Origin: Lacticaseibacillus hulanensis
GTDB taxonomy: Bacteria; Bacillota; Bacilli; Lactobacillales; Lactobacillaceae
DNA length: 50,115 nt
Assembly: GCF_004010095.1 (NCBI RefSeq)
Contig: NZ_RRYD01000019.1
Location: 1-50,115 of the forward strand
Direction: 5' to 3'
The position numbers and the translations under genes are program-made. Below are positions 1-8,080 of this stretch, piece by piece (the first letter of the stretch is position 1; each line of letters opens with the position of its first letter). The notes beneath the pieces were generated by a model. That model was given only the letters and a program-made list of their open reading frames with translations. It was not told the DNA's origin and made no database searches.

Positions 1-75
1 ACACAGAAGTTAAGCTTCTCTACGCCGATAGTAGTTGGTGGGAAACTGCCTGCGAGGGTAGGAAGCTGCCACGCT
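1..75 (+). rRNA. rrf: 5S ribosomal RNA, 3' part
   Basis: The first ~75 bases match the 3' half of a Firmicutes 5S rRNA: the block GAAGTTAAGC is followed by the late helix ending GGTAGGAAGCTGCCACGC. The 5' part lies outside the window. It is followed within 7 bases by tRNA genes, as at the end of an rrn operon. The exact 3' end is approximate (about 74-77). Confidence 0.9.
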
Positions 76-81
76 CAAAAT

Positions 82-154
82 GGAGGATTAGCTCAGTTGG
101 GAGAGCGTCTGCCTTACAAGCAGAGGGTCACAGGTTCGAGCCCTGTATCCTCCA
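82..154 (+). tRNA. tRNA-Val (anticodon UAC)
   Basis: A 73-nt cloverleaf. The acceptor stem GGAGGAT pairs with ATCCTCC and A is the discriminator. The anticodon loop is CTTACAA, giving anticodon TAC. The T-arm contains GGTTCGAGCC. CCA is not encoded. It is the first tRNA after the 5S rRNA and probably belongs to the same transcript. Confidence 0.95.
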
Positions 155-156
155 TT

Positions 157-229
<73 letters not shown>

Positions 230-253
230 TTTCTTTTTATGAAACGCAGTCAT

Positions 254-335
254 GCGGGTGTGGCGGAACTGGCAGACGCGCTAGATTTAGGTTCTAGTGG
301 TTATCACCGTGGGGGTTCGAGTCCCTTCACCCGCA
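254..335 (+). tRNA. tRNA-Leu (anticodon UAG)
   Basis: An 82-nt class II tRNA with a long variable arm. The acceptor stem GCGGGTG pairs with CACCCGC. The loop TTTAGGT contains anticodon TAG. Confidence 0.95.
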
Positions 336-361
336 TTTAGCTGTAGTTAGGCAGCAAACAT

Positions 362-434
362 GCCGACTTAGCTCAGTAGGTAGAGCATCTGATTTGTAAT
401 CAGAGGGTCGGGCGTTCGAATCGTCTAGTCGGCA
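362..434 (+). tRNA. tRNA-Thr (anticodon UGU)
   Basis: A 73-nt cloverleaf. The acceptor stem GCCGACT pairs with AGTCGGC. The anticodon loop TTTGTAA reads TGT. Confidence 0.95.
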
Positions 435-446
435 TTAACCAAATAC

Positions 447-518
447 GCGGAAGTAGTTCAGTGGTAGAACATCACCTTGCCATGGTGGGGGTCGCGGGTT
501 CGAATCCCGTCTTCCGCT
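447..518 (+). tRNA. tRNA-Gly (anticodon GCC), copy 1
   Basis: A 72-nt cloverleaf. The acceptor stem GCGGAAG pairs with CTTCCGC and T is the discriminator. The anticodon loop TTGCCAT reads GCC. The sequence is identical to the copy at 722-793. Confidence 0.95.
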
Positions 519-558
519 TTTCGCGCCACTTGGTACGGAAAGTTTAGTTAAATAATAT

Positions 559-632
559 GCACCCATAGCGCAACTGGATAGAGTGTCTGACTACGAATCA
601 GAAGGTTGTAGGTTCAAGTCCTACTGGGTGCA
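559..632 (+). tRNA. tRNA-Arg (anticodon ACG)
   Basis: A 74-nt cloverleaf. The acceptor stem GCACCCA pairs with TGGGTGC. The anticodon loop CTACGAA reads ACG; A34 is expected to be edited to inosine in this tRNA, as in other bacteria. Confidence 0.95.
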
Positions 633-637
633 TTGTT

Positions 638-711
638 CGGGAAATAGCTCAGCTTGGTAGAGCACCTGGTTTGGGACCAGGGGGTCGCAGGTTCGAATCC
701 TGTTTTCCCGA
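638..711 (+). tRNA. tRNA-Pro (anticodon UGG)
   Basis: A 74-nt cloverleaf. The acceptor stem CGGGAAA pairs with TTTCCCG. The anticodon loop TTTGGGA reads TGG. The acceptor, D-arm and T-arm are nearly the same as in the second proline tRNA at 806-879. Confidence 0.95.
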
Positions 712-721
712 CTTGCGAAAT

Positions 722-793
722 GCGGAAGTAGTTCAGTGGTAGAACATCACCTTGCCATGGTGGGGGTCGCGGGTTCGAATCCCGTCTTCCGCT
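722..793 (+). tRNA. tRNA-Gly (anticodon GCC), copy 2
   Basis: A 72-nt gene identical to the copy at 447-518, again with anticodon GCC. It is followed by a run of T residues (to 800) without a separate hairpin. Confidence 0.95.
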
Positions 794-805
794 TTTTTTT
801 ATTAC

Positions 806-879
806 CGGGAAGTAGCTCAGCTTGGTAGAGCACTACGTTCGGGACGTAGGGGTCGCAAGTTCAAATCTTGTTTTCCCGA
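806..879 (+). tRNA. tRNA-Pro (anticodon CGG)
   Basis: A 74-nt cloverleaf. The acceptor stem CGGGAAG pairs with TTTCCCG, with one G-U pair. The anticodon loop TTCGGGA reads CGG, so it decodes CCG. It resembles the UGG proline tRNA at 638-711 and probably arose by duplication. It is the last gene of the tRNA cluster. Confidence 0.93.
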
Positions 880-885
880 CTTGGT

Positions 886-913
886 AGTCATGACAGCGGT
901 CATGACTTTTTTT
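886..913 (+). terminator. Intrinsic terminator of the rrn/tRNA cluster
   Basis: A perfect 9-bp inverted repeat, AGTCATGAC and GTCATGACT around the loop AGCG, is followed by seven T residues. It begins seven bases after the last tRNA. Confidence 0.9.
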
Positions 914-966
914 GTGCGTTGACGGACACAATCACCTAATTGTGCTATTGGAAAGACGATAGCGAC

Positions 967-995
967 TTGCTGAGGGGAATGCCATTGAGTATAAT
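967..995 (+). promoter_or_regulatory. ctsR-clpC promoter
   Basis: TTGCTG (967-972) and a perfect TATAAT (990-995) are separated by 17 bases. Predicted initiation is near 1002, which lies inside the CtsR operator. Confidence 0.8.
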
Positions 996-998
996 GAA

Positions 999-1015
999 TG
1001 TCAAGATTAGTCAAA
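999..1015 (+). promoter_or_regulatory. CtsR operator (direct heptad repeat)
   Basis: TGTCAAGATTAGTCAAA consists of two heptads of the RGTCAAA type separated by three bases. This is the known CtsR box architecture of Firmicutes. It covers the predicted transcription start, so CtsR binding should block initiation and repress ctsR-clpC until heat stress. Confidence 0.85.
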
Positions 1016-1053
1016 GATTCAGCAGACTAGTGGATTAAGGCAGGGGTGATTCT

Positions 1054-1521
1054 GTGCAGGCACAAAATATGTCTGATATAATCGAATCTTATCTTAAATC
1101 GATTCTTGAGGAACAGCGGAAGATTGAAATTCGGCGTTCTGAAATAGCAGATCGATTTAATTGCGTACCGTCGCAAATCAATTATGTGATTAAAACACGG
1201 TTCACGCCTCAGCGCGGTTACGTTGTGGAGAGCAAACGTGGCGGCGGCGGATATATTCGAATAGTGAAAGCGAAACTAAGACCGGATCCATCATCGATTG
1301 CGGTCTTACGCGCAAACATTCCCGATCGGCTGCGAGAACACGATGCACGGATAATGACCCAACAGTTGTTTGACGCAAACGTCATCCAACGCGAAACGGG
1401 GAATGCGATGCTTGCAGCCATGAGCCATAATGAATTGGCACTAGATGACAGTAAGCTCGAAGAAACGATTCGTGCACGCATTTTCCGCGCCTTTTTGGAC
1501 AGCTTACGGTTTGAGCACTAG
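1054..1521 (+). CDS. ctsR: Class III heat-shock transcriptional repressor CtsR
   Basis: A 155-residue dimeric DNA-binding repressor of clp genes. The N-terminal winged helix-turn-helix is clear: RRSEIADRFNCVPSQINYVI, followed by the glycine-rich wing VESKRGGGGYIRI that contacts the CtsR box. The C-terminal helical domain (about 75-155) is the dimerisation and arginine-kinase/ClpC interaction part. The start is GTG, supported by AGGGGTG five to six bases upstream and by the family N-terminus (MQxxNxSDIIExYLK). It is transcribed with clpC after a 112-bp spacer. The mcsA and mcsB genes that separate ctsR from clpC in Bacillus are absent, so control of CtsR here must do without that kinase. Confidence 0.95.
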   Translation: MQAQNMSDIIESYLKSILEEQRKIEIRRSEIADRFNCVPSQINYVIKTRFTPQRGYVVESKRGGGGYIRIVKAKLRPDPSSIAVLRANIPDRLREHDARIMTQQLFDANVIQRETGNAMLAAMSHNELALDDSKLEETIRARIFRAFLDSLRFEH

Positions 1522-1557
1522 TTATGTGCAACTAACAACGAATCAAAGGTTGCAAAA

Positions 1558-1587
1558 TTGACACATTTGGTTAGAATGGCGTCTAAA
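1558..1587 (+). promoter_or_regulatory. Possible second promoter ahead of clpC
   Basis: A perfect TTGACA (1558-1563) stands 18 bases before TCTAAA (1582-1587) in the ctsR-clpC spacer. The -10 is only 4/6. It could give CtsR-independent basal expression of clpC. This is tentative. Confidence 0.35.
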
Positions 1588-1633
1588 GTAGTATTTTTTA
1601 TTGGATAGGGCACCAGCCATAGGAGGTATGTGC

Positions 1634-4114
1634 ATGGATAACTTATTTACAGCGAGCGCCAAAAACGTTCTGTTAATCGCGCAAAAGGAAGCACGCGCGT
1701 TCCACCACCACGCTGTGGGCACCGAGCACATTTTACTCGCACTGGTTACCGAAAATGTCGGCGTTGCTGGCAAAACCTTGCGCCAACTCGGTGTGACCGT
1801 GGATACGGTTCATGATGACATTGAGACGTACACGGGCTACGGTTCCCAGCCAGTTAGTGCAACTGGCGCCGATGCATACTTGCCATACTCACCCAAGGGA
1901 AAAGCCATTTTGGCCGCTGCTGGTGATGAGGCTAAGCGTTACGGTGCAGCCAAAATTGGGACTGAGCACATTCTGCTTGGCCTACTCTCGGACGAACAGA
2001 CGATTGCCGTGCGTATTTTGCAAAGCTATGATCTGTCCGTCAAAAAACTGCGCCAATTAATAATGAAGAAAATGGGTGTGAACGATAAAATTGGCACCCG
2101 CCCAAGTCGGCCAAGTGGGGTCAGCCCCACACCAACCCTGGACGGACTGGCGCGTGACCTAACCCAAATGGCGCGTGAAAGTAAGATGGATCCCGTTGTG
2201 GGCCGAGACCAGGAAGTTGCACGCCTGATTCAAATTCTGGCGCGGCGGACCAAGAACAACCCTGTGCTCATCGGTGAACCCGGGGTTGGTAAAACAGCCA
2301 TTGCGGAAGGCTTTGCTGAACGGATTGTTGCCGGGAAGGTGCCGCTTGAAATGCGGACCAAGCGAGTCATGATGCTCGACATGGGCTCACTCGTGGCCGG
2401 GACCAAGTACCGTGGTGAATTCGAAGACCGCCTTAAGAAGGTTATCGACGAAATTTACAAGAACGGTGACGTGATTCTGTTCATCGATGAACTGCACACG
2501 TTGATTGGTGCTGGCGGCGCTGAAGGGGCGATTGATGCCTCGAACATCCTGAAGCCCGCACTAGCACGTGGTGAGCTCCAGATGATTGGGGCAACAACGC
2601 TGGATGAGTACCAGAAGTACATCGAAAAAGACGCGGCCCTTGAACGGCGGTTTGCCACCATTCAGGTGAATGAACCAAGCCAGGATGAAGCTGAACAAAT
2701 TCTGCGGGGGTTGCGGCCACGTTACGAAGAGCACCACGGAATTACAATTAGTGATGAGGCGCTCCACGCGGCGGTTGAACTGTCGAGTCGTTACATCACG
2801 ACCCGTTTCCTGCCCGACAAGGCGATTGACCTGATTGATGAGTCGGCCGCAAAGGTACGGATTGCAAACGCGGATAAGCCAACGCAACTAGACAAGATTT
2901 CGGCCAAGGTTGCCGACGCCACTGCAGCCAAGGAAGCGGCCATCGCTGCTCAAGATTTCGAAAAAGTAGCCACTCTGCGTGAGGATGAACAACGGTTAAC
3001 GCAAGAATTGAACGCTAAAGAAGCCGGTGCCGGTGACGATAAGAAGGTGCGGCGCGACGTGGTCGTTTCGGCTACGGACGTGGCCGAGGTTGTGGCACAG
3101 TGGACCGGTGTTCCGGTAACGCAGATGACCAAGCGTGAGAGTGAACGCCTGATGCATCTGGAGCGGGAATTGCACCAGCGGGTAGTTGGCCAGGACGAAG
3201 CAGTGTCAGCTGTTGCCCGGGCAATTCGCCGTGCACGCAGCGGGCTTAAGGCGCCAAACCGGCCAATCGGAAGCTTCATGTTCCTTGGTCCGACCGGGGT
3301 CGGGAAAACTGAATTGGCCAAGGCACTTGCACAGTCCATGTTCGGCAGTGAAGACGCCATGATTCGGGTAGACATGTCTGAATACATGGAAAAATACAGC
3401 ACCAGCCGTTTGATTGGTGCTGCACCTGGGTATGTCGGCTACGAAGAGGGCGGCCAGCTCACGGAGAAGGTGCGCAACAAGCCGTACTCCGTTGTGCTCC
3501 TCGATGAAGTGGAAAAAGCGCACCCAGACGTGTTCAACTTGCTGCTGCAGGTTCTAGATGATGGGTACTTGCGTGATGCCAAGGGCCGGATGGTCGATTT
3601 CCGGAACACCATTTTGATTATGACCTCCAACCTTGGGGCCGCAGCACTGCGGGATGAAAAGAGCGTCGGCTTTGTTGCTAAGTCCAACGTGGACGATTAC
3701 AAGGCAATGAGCGGGCGCATTATGGAAGAACTGAAGCGTTACTTCCGTCCAGAATTCCTGAATCGAATCGATGAGACGCTTGTGTTCCACAGCCTGGGCA
3801 AGACCGAGCTACACTCCATCGTTAAGATTATGGCCAAGCAACTGCTTAACCGTGTCCGCGAGCAGGGTATTGGCGTAAAACTGACCCCAGCGGCGGTTGA
3901 CGCTATTGCTAAGGCTGGGTACGACCCTGAATACGGCGCGCGGCCAATCCGGCGGGCGCTGCAGCGGGACGTGGAGGATCAGCTGAGCGAAATTTTGCTG
4001 GCTGGCTCCGCAAAGCCTGGCGACACAATTACAATTGGGGCGAAGAAGGGGAAAATCACCTTCACCACGCACCACGCAGAAAGTGTCGACGCGGAACCCG
4101 AAACGGTTCAATAG
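1634..4114 (+). CDS. clpC: ATP-dependent protease ATPase subunit ClpC
   Basis: An 826-residue HSP100 unfoldase that feeds substrates to ClpP in the cytosol. In order: an N-terminal Clp repeat domain (1-145, two ClpN repeats), AAA+ module 1 with Walker [14 protein letters not shown] near residue 214 and Walker B LFIDELHT, a UVR-type coiled middle domain near 423-460 (the part distinguishing ClpC from ClpA), AAA+ module 2 with [13 protein letters not shown] near 551, and a C-terminal domain with PEFLNRIDE. An upstream in-frame TTG at 1601 exists, but the ATG at 1634 lies seven bases after AGGAGG and gives the family start MDNLF. It is co-regulated with ctsR through the CtsR box at 999-1015. The stop is followed by the rpoB promoter region, with no U-rich terminator directly after it. 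Confidence 0.97.
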   Translation: MDNLFTASAKNVLLIAQKEARAFHHHAVGTEHILLALVTENVGVAGKTLRQLGVTVDTVHDDIETYTGYGSQPVSATGADAYLPYSPKGKAILAAAGDEAKRYGAAKIGTEHILLGLLSDEQTIAVRILQSYDLSVKKLRQLIMKKMGVNDKIGTRPSRPSGVSPTPTLDGLARDLTQMARESKMDPVVGRDQEVARLIQILARRTKNNPVLIGEPGVGKTAIAEGFAERIVAGKVPLEMRTKRVMMLDMGSLVAGTKYRGEFEDRLKKVIDEIYKNGDVILFIDELHTLIGAGGAEGAIDASNILKPALARGELQMIGATTLDEYQKYIEKDAALERRFATIQVNEPSQDEAEQILRGLRPRYEEHHGITISDEALHAAVELSSRYITTRFLPDKAIDLIDESAAKVRIANADKPTQLDKISAKVADATAAKEAAIAAQDFEKVATLREDEQRLTQELNAKEAGAGDDKKVRRDVVVSATDVAEVVAQWTGVPVTQMTKRESERLMHLERELHQRVVGQDEAVSAVARAIRRARSGLKAPNRPIGSFMFLGPTGVGKTELAKALAQSMFGSEDAMIRVDMSEYMEKYSTSRLIGAAPGYVGYEEGGQLTEKVRNKPYSVVLLDEVEKAHPDVFNLLLQVLDDGYLRDAKGRMVDFRNTILIMTSNLGAAALRDEKSVGFVAKSNVDDYKAMSGRIMEELKRYFRPEFLNRIDETLVFHSLGKTELHSIVKIMAKQLLNRVREQGIGVKLTPAAVDAIAKAGYDPEYGARPIRRALQRDVEDQLSEILLAGSAKPGDTITIGAKKGKITFTTHHAESVDAEPETVQ

Positions 4115-4166
4115 GATAAACTAGCTGAGTTGATCTGCGGTCAACGAAGCGAGCAAAATAATTAAG

Positions 4167-4210
4167 CACGGGAGGCAGACAGCTGATTCTTGACAGTCTT
4201 GCCTCCCGTG
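4167..4210. repeat. 11-bp inverted repeat enclosing the rpoB -35 box
   Basis: CACGGGAGGCA (4167-4177) is perfectly repeated in inverse orientation as TGCCTCCCGTG (4200-4210). The 22-base loop carries the TTGACA -35 hexamer, and the right arm fills most of the promoter spacer. In RNA reading through from clpC it would form a strong hairpin, but it lacks a T tract. It may be a protein-binding site, a processing site or a non-canonical clpC terminator. Confidence 0.75.
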
Positions 4211-4219
4211 GTGTATGAT
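4190..4219 (+). promoter_or_regulatory. rpoBC promoter
   Basis: TTGACA (4190-4195) and TATGAT (4214-4219) are separated by 18 bases. Predicted initiation is near 4226, giving a leader of about 250 nt before rpoB. Confidence 0.8.
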
Positions 4220-4225
4220 TACCTG

Positions 4226-4335
4226 CAGTTGTGTATCAGTTCGGACATCGACGCCGCGTGATCTATTGTCCATGCGGGGTTCGGCATAAAAGTCAAAAGT
4301 AGCAGCATCCTGATTGCTACTTTTGGTTTTTTTTT
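4226..4335 (+). ncRNA. rpoB leader RNA ending in an intrinsic terminator (Lacto-rpoB-like)
   Basis: The predicted transcript from the 4190-4219 promoter contains a 7-bp stem formed by CCGCGTG and CATGCGG (about 4253-4278), then a perfect 11-bp hairpin CAAAAGTAGCA/TGCTACTTTTG followed by nine T residues (4294-4335). A conserved RNA motif named Lacto-rpoB is known from 5' leaders of rpoB in lactic acid bacteria. Position and taxon fit, but I cannot check the consensus by eye. Most transcripts would stop here unless the terminator is bypassed, so this looks like an attenuator or an independent small RNA. Confidence 0.6.
4294..4335 (+). terminator. Intrinsic terminator between the rpoB promoter and rpoB
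   Basis: A perfect 11-bp stem (4294-4304 with 4315-4325) and a 10-base loop are followed by G and nine T residues. No strong promoter is visible between it and the rpoB start at 4476. Confidence 0.9.
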
Positions 4336-4475
4336 GCCTAAAAAGTCTCGCCGATACCACTTGTAAACTAAATGTAATATTTGGCTTACGTGCAATTTAA
4401 TCAATGTTGATTCGTTAACTACGTAGTGTGCCGCACGCGGCGCGCTACCTGACTACTTATAGAGGGGTGAATAAC

Positions 4476-7400
4476 TTGGCAGGACACTTAGTGAACTACG
4501 GTAAGCACCGCACCCGCCGTTCCTACGCCCGTATCAAGGAAGTTCTCGATCTACCAAACCTGATTGAGATTCAAACGAACTCGTACCAGTGGTTCCTTGA
4601 TGAAGGCCTGCGTGAAATGTTCGATGACATCATGCCGATTTCTGACTTCCAAGGAAATCTAAGCTTGGAGTTTGTCGACTACCAGTTGCTTGAACCAAAG
4701 TACACTGTGGAAGAAGCTCGGCAGCATGACGCGAACTACTCCGCACCTTTGCACGTTACTCTGCGCTTGACTAACCACGAAACTGGCGAAATCAAGTCTC
4801 AGGACGTGTTCTTTGGCGACTTCCCACTGATGACTGAACAGGGTACGTTCATCATTAACGGGGCTGAACGGGTTATTGTTTCTCAGCTCGTTCGCTCGCC
4901 TGGTGTGTACTTCAACAGTGCCGTGGACAAGAACAGCCGCACCACTTACGGGACAACCGTAATTCCTAACCGGGGCGCTTGGCTTGAATACGAAACCGAC
5001 GCCAAGGACATCGCCTACGTCCGCATTGACCGGACGCGGAAGATTCCATTGACGGAATTGGTTCGTGCACTTGGTTACGGTTCCGACCAGGACATCATCA
5101 ACATGTTCGGGGACAACGATTCTTTGATGCTCACCTTGGAAAAAGATGTGCACAAGAACACGGATGATTCGCGCACTGATGAAGCCTTGAAGGACATTTA
5201 CGAACGTCTACGCCCAGGCGAACCAAAGACTGCTGATTCCAGTCGTTCGCTGCTGTACGCACGTTTCTTCGACCCAAAGCGTTACGACTTGGCAAATGTT
5301 GGTCGTTACAAGGTCAACAAGAAGCTCACCTTGAAGAACCGTTTGCTCGGCCAGACGCTTGCTGAAACGCTCGCTGACCCTGACACCGGTGAAGTTATCC
5401 TGAACAAGGGTGACAAGGTGACCCGTCAGGCAATGGATACTCTTGCACCATACCTTGACCGTGAAGACTTCAAGACCGTGACCTACACACCAAGTGCCGA
5501 TGGTGTATTGCAGGACCCAATGGAACTGCAAATCATCAAGGTCTACTCCCAGGTTAACCCTGAAAAGGAAGTTAACCTGATTGGTAACGGCCAAATTGGT
5601 AAGAAGACCAAGCACCTGACTCCTGCTGACATCATCGCCTCCATGAACTACTTCCTGAACTTGCAGGAAGGGCTCGGGAACACGGACGACATTGACCACT
5701 TGGGTAACCGTCGTATCCGTTCCGTTGGTGAATTGTTGCAGAACCAGTTCCGCATCGGTCTTTCCCGGATGGAACGTGTTGTTCGCGAACGGATGTCCAT
5801 CCAGGACGCTTCCACCGTTACACCACAGCAGCTCATCAACATTCGGCCAGTTGTTGCTTCTATTAAGGAATTCTTCGGTTCATCCCAGCTGTCTCAGTTC
5901 ATGGACCAGACCAACCCACTTGGGGAATTAACCCACAAGCGGCGTCTGTCTGCCCTTGGACCTGGTGGTTTGACTCGTGACCGTGCTGGTTATGAAGTTC
6001 GAGACGTGCACTACACCCACTACGGGCGTATGTGCCCAATTGAAACCCCAGAAGGTCCTAACATCGGTCTGATTAACAGTCTTGCCAGTTACGCTGTTGT
6101 TAACCCTTATGGCTTCATCGAAACTCCATACCGGCGTGTTTCATGGGAAGACCACAAAGTTACCGATAAGATTGACTACCTGACCGCTGACGAAGAAGAT
6201 AACTACATCGTTGCGCAGGCCAACTCCCCACTGAACGAAGACGGTTCGTTCGAACAAGACACCGTCCTCGCACGGCACAAGGATGACAACATTGAAGTTA
6301 GCCCCGAAAAGGTTGACTACATGGACGTTTCGCCTAAGCAGGTAGTTGCTGTCGCTACGGCTTGCATTCCTTTCCTGGAAAACGATGACTCCAACCGTGC
6401 CCTCATGGGTGCTAACATGCAGCGTCAGGCTGTGCCTTTGATCAACCCACACGCACCACTTGTTGGTACCGGGATGGAATACAAGGCTGCACATGACTCA
6501 GGTACTGCTGTTCAGGCTCGCTTTGACGGGACAGTTACCTACGTTGACGCAAAGACCATCAAGGTTCGGCGCGAAGACGGTGCTGAAGACACGTACCGGC
6601 TGATGAAGTTCCGCCGCAGTAATGCTGGTAAGAACTACAACCAGAAGCCAATCGTGCACCTCGGCGATAAGGTTGACGCTGGCGAAATCATTGCTGATGG
6701 TCCCGCAATGGACAATGGGGAACTTGCTCTTGGGCAAAACCCAGTTATCGCGTTCATGACGTGGAACATGTACAACTATGAAGATGCTATCGTGCTTTCC
6801 GAAAAGCTTGTTCGTGACGATGCGTACACTTCGATTCACATTGAAGAGTACGAATCTGAAGCACGTGACACAAAGCTTGGACCTGAAGAAGTAACGCGCG
6901 AAATTCCTAACGTTGGGGATGACGCACTGAAGGACCTCGACGAATACGGGATTATCCGTATTGGCGCTGAAGTTCACGACGGTGACATTCTGGTTGGTAA
7001 GGTAACGCCTAAGGGTGTGACCGAACTGTCCGCTGAAGAACGTCTCCTGCACGCTATTTTCGGTGAAAAGGCGCGCGAAGTTCGTGACACCTCGCTCCGT
7101 GTTCCTCATGGTGGTGGCGGGATTGTCCAGAACGTTCACATCTTCACTCGTGAAGCTGGGGACGAACTGGCACCCGGTGTTAACATGATGGTCCGGGTCT
7201 ACATTACCCAGAAGCGTAAGATTTCCGTTGGGGACAAGATGGCCGGCCGTCATGGTAACAAGGGGACCGTTTCTATCGTTGTTCCTGAAGAAGACATGCC
7301 ATTCCTGCCAGACGGTACCCCAGTTGATATCTGCCTGTCACCAATGGGTGTGCCATCCCGTATGAACATCGGGCAAGTGCTCGAACTTCACCTGGGGATG

Positions 7401-8069
7401 GCCGCACGCAAGCTTGGCATCCACGTTGCAAGTCCTGTCTTTGATGGGGCTCGTGAAGCGGACCTTTGGGAAACCGTTAAGGAAGCTGGCATGCCATCTG
7501 ATGGTAAGTCAATCCTTTACGATGGTCGCACTGGTGAACCATTCGAAACCCGTGTCTCCGTTGGGGTTATGTACTACATGAAACTTGCCCACATGTCCGC
7601 CGACAAGCTTCACGCTCGTTCCATTGGACCTTACTCTCTTGTTACGCAGCAGCCACTGGGTGGTAAAGCCCAGTTTGGTGGCCAGCGTTTCGGGGAAATG
7701 GAAGTTTGGGCCCTCGAAGCTTACGGTGCCGCATACACGCTGCAAGAAATTCTGACCTACAAGTCAGATGACGTTGTTGGTCGTGTGAAGACATACGAAG
7801 CAATCGTTAAGGGCGAACCAATTCCTAAGCCTGGTGTTCCCGAAAGTTTCCGCGTTCTGGTTAAGGAACTGCAGTCACTTGGTCTGGACATGAAGGTGCT
7901 CGACGCAGCAGACAACGAAATTGAGCTGCGGGACATGGACGATGACGACGATGATGTCGTGAACGTCGATGCACTCGAGAAATTTGCCAAGGAGCAGGAA
8001 GCTAAGAAGGCTGCTGATGAAGCAACCAAGGCTGCCGCAACTGAGCAAAAGTCAGAAGATAAAGAATAG
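4476..8069 (+). CDS. rpoB: DNA-directed RNA polymerase subunit beta
   Basis: A 1197-residue catalytic subunit of RNA polymerase. The start is TTG at 4476, six to seven bases after GAGGGGTG, giving the family N-terminus [19 protein letters not shown]. An in-frame GTG overlaps that ribosome binding site and a more upstream ATG-like start adds a non-conserved 16 residues. The rifampicin pocket reads [15 protein letters not shown] and [13 protein letters not shown], which is the wild-type Gram-positive form. Other conserved blocks are [25 protein letters not shown] and [19 protein letters not shown]. The C-terminal tail is acidic (a run of six Asp) and then Ala/Lys/Glu-rich, as is common in lactobacilli. 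rpoC follows after 11 bases, translationally close. Confidence 0.97.
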   Translation: MAGHLVNYGKHRTRRSYARIKEVLDLPNLIEIQTNSYQWFLDEGLREMFDDIMPISDFQGNLSLEFVDYQLLEPKYTVEEARQHDANYSAPLHVTLRLTNHETGEIKSQDVFFGDFPLMTEQGTFIINGAERVIVSQLVRSPGVYFNSAVDKNSRTTYGTTVIPNRGAWLEYETDAKDIAYVRIDRTRKIPLTELVRALGYGSDQDIINMFGDNDSLMLTLEKDVHKNTDDSRTDEALKDIYERLRPGEPKTADSSRSLLYARFFDPKRYDLANVGRYKVNKKLTLKNRLLGQTLAETLADPDTGEVILNKGDKVTRQAMDTLAPYLDREDFKTVTYTPSADGVLQDPMELQIIKVYSQVNPEKEVNLIGNGQIGKKTKHLTPADIIASMNYFLNLQEGLGNTDDIDHLGNRRIRSVGELLQNQFRIGLSRMERVVRERMSIQDASTVTPQQLINIRPVVASIKEFFGSSQLSQFMDQTNPLGELTHKRRLSALGPGGLTRDRAGYEVRDVHYTHYGRMCPIETPEGPNIGLINSLASYAVVNPYGFIETPYRRVSWEDHKVTDKIDYLTADEEDNYIVAQANSPLNEDGSFEQDTVLARHKDDNIEVSPEKVDYMDVSPKQVVAVATACIPFLENDDSNRALMGANMQRQAVPLINPHAPLVGTGMEYKAAHDSGTAVQARFDGTVTYVDAKTIKVRREDGAEDTYRLMKFRRSNAGKNYNQKPIVHLGDKVDAGEIIADGPAMDNGELALGQNPVIAFMTWNMYNYEDAIVLSEKLVRDDAYTSIHIEEYESEARDTKLGPEEVTREIPNVGDDALKDLDEYGIIRIGAEVHDGDILVGKVTPKGVTELSAEERLLHAIFGEKAREVRDTSLRVPHGGGGIVQNVHIFTREAGDELAPGVNMMVRVYITQKRKISVGDKMAGRHGNKGTVSIVVPEEDMPFLPDGTPVDICLSPMGVPSRMNIGQVLELHLGMAARKLGIHVASPVFDGAREADLWETVKEAGMPSDGKSILYDGRTGEPFETRVSVGVMYYMKLAHMSADKLHARSIGPYSLVTQQPLGGKAQFGGQRFGEMEVWALEAYGAAYTLQEILTYKSDDVVGRVKTYEAIVKGEPIPKPGVPESFRVLVKELQSLGLDMKVLDAADNEIELRDMDDDDDDVVNVDALEKFAKEQEAKKAADEATKAAATEQKSEDKE

Positions 8070-8080
8070 GAGGGTACCCT

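Noticed and set aside
1541..1557. Second CtsR-like box in the ctsR-clpC spacer (AATCAAA, three bases, TGCAAAA)
   Set aside because: Both heptads deviate from RGTCAAA, the second at several positions; too weak to call.
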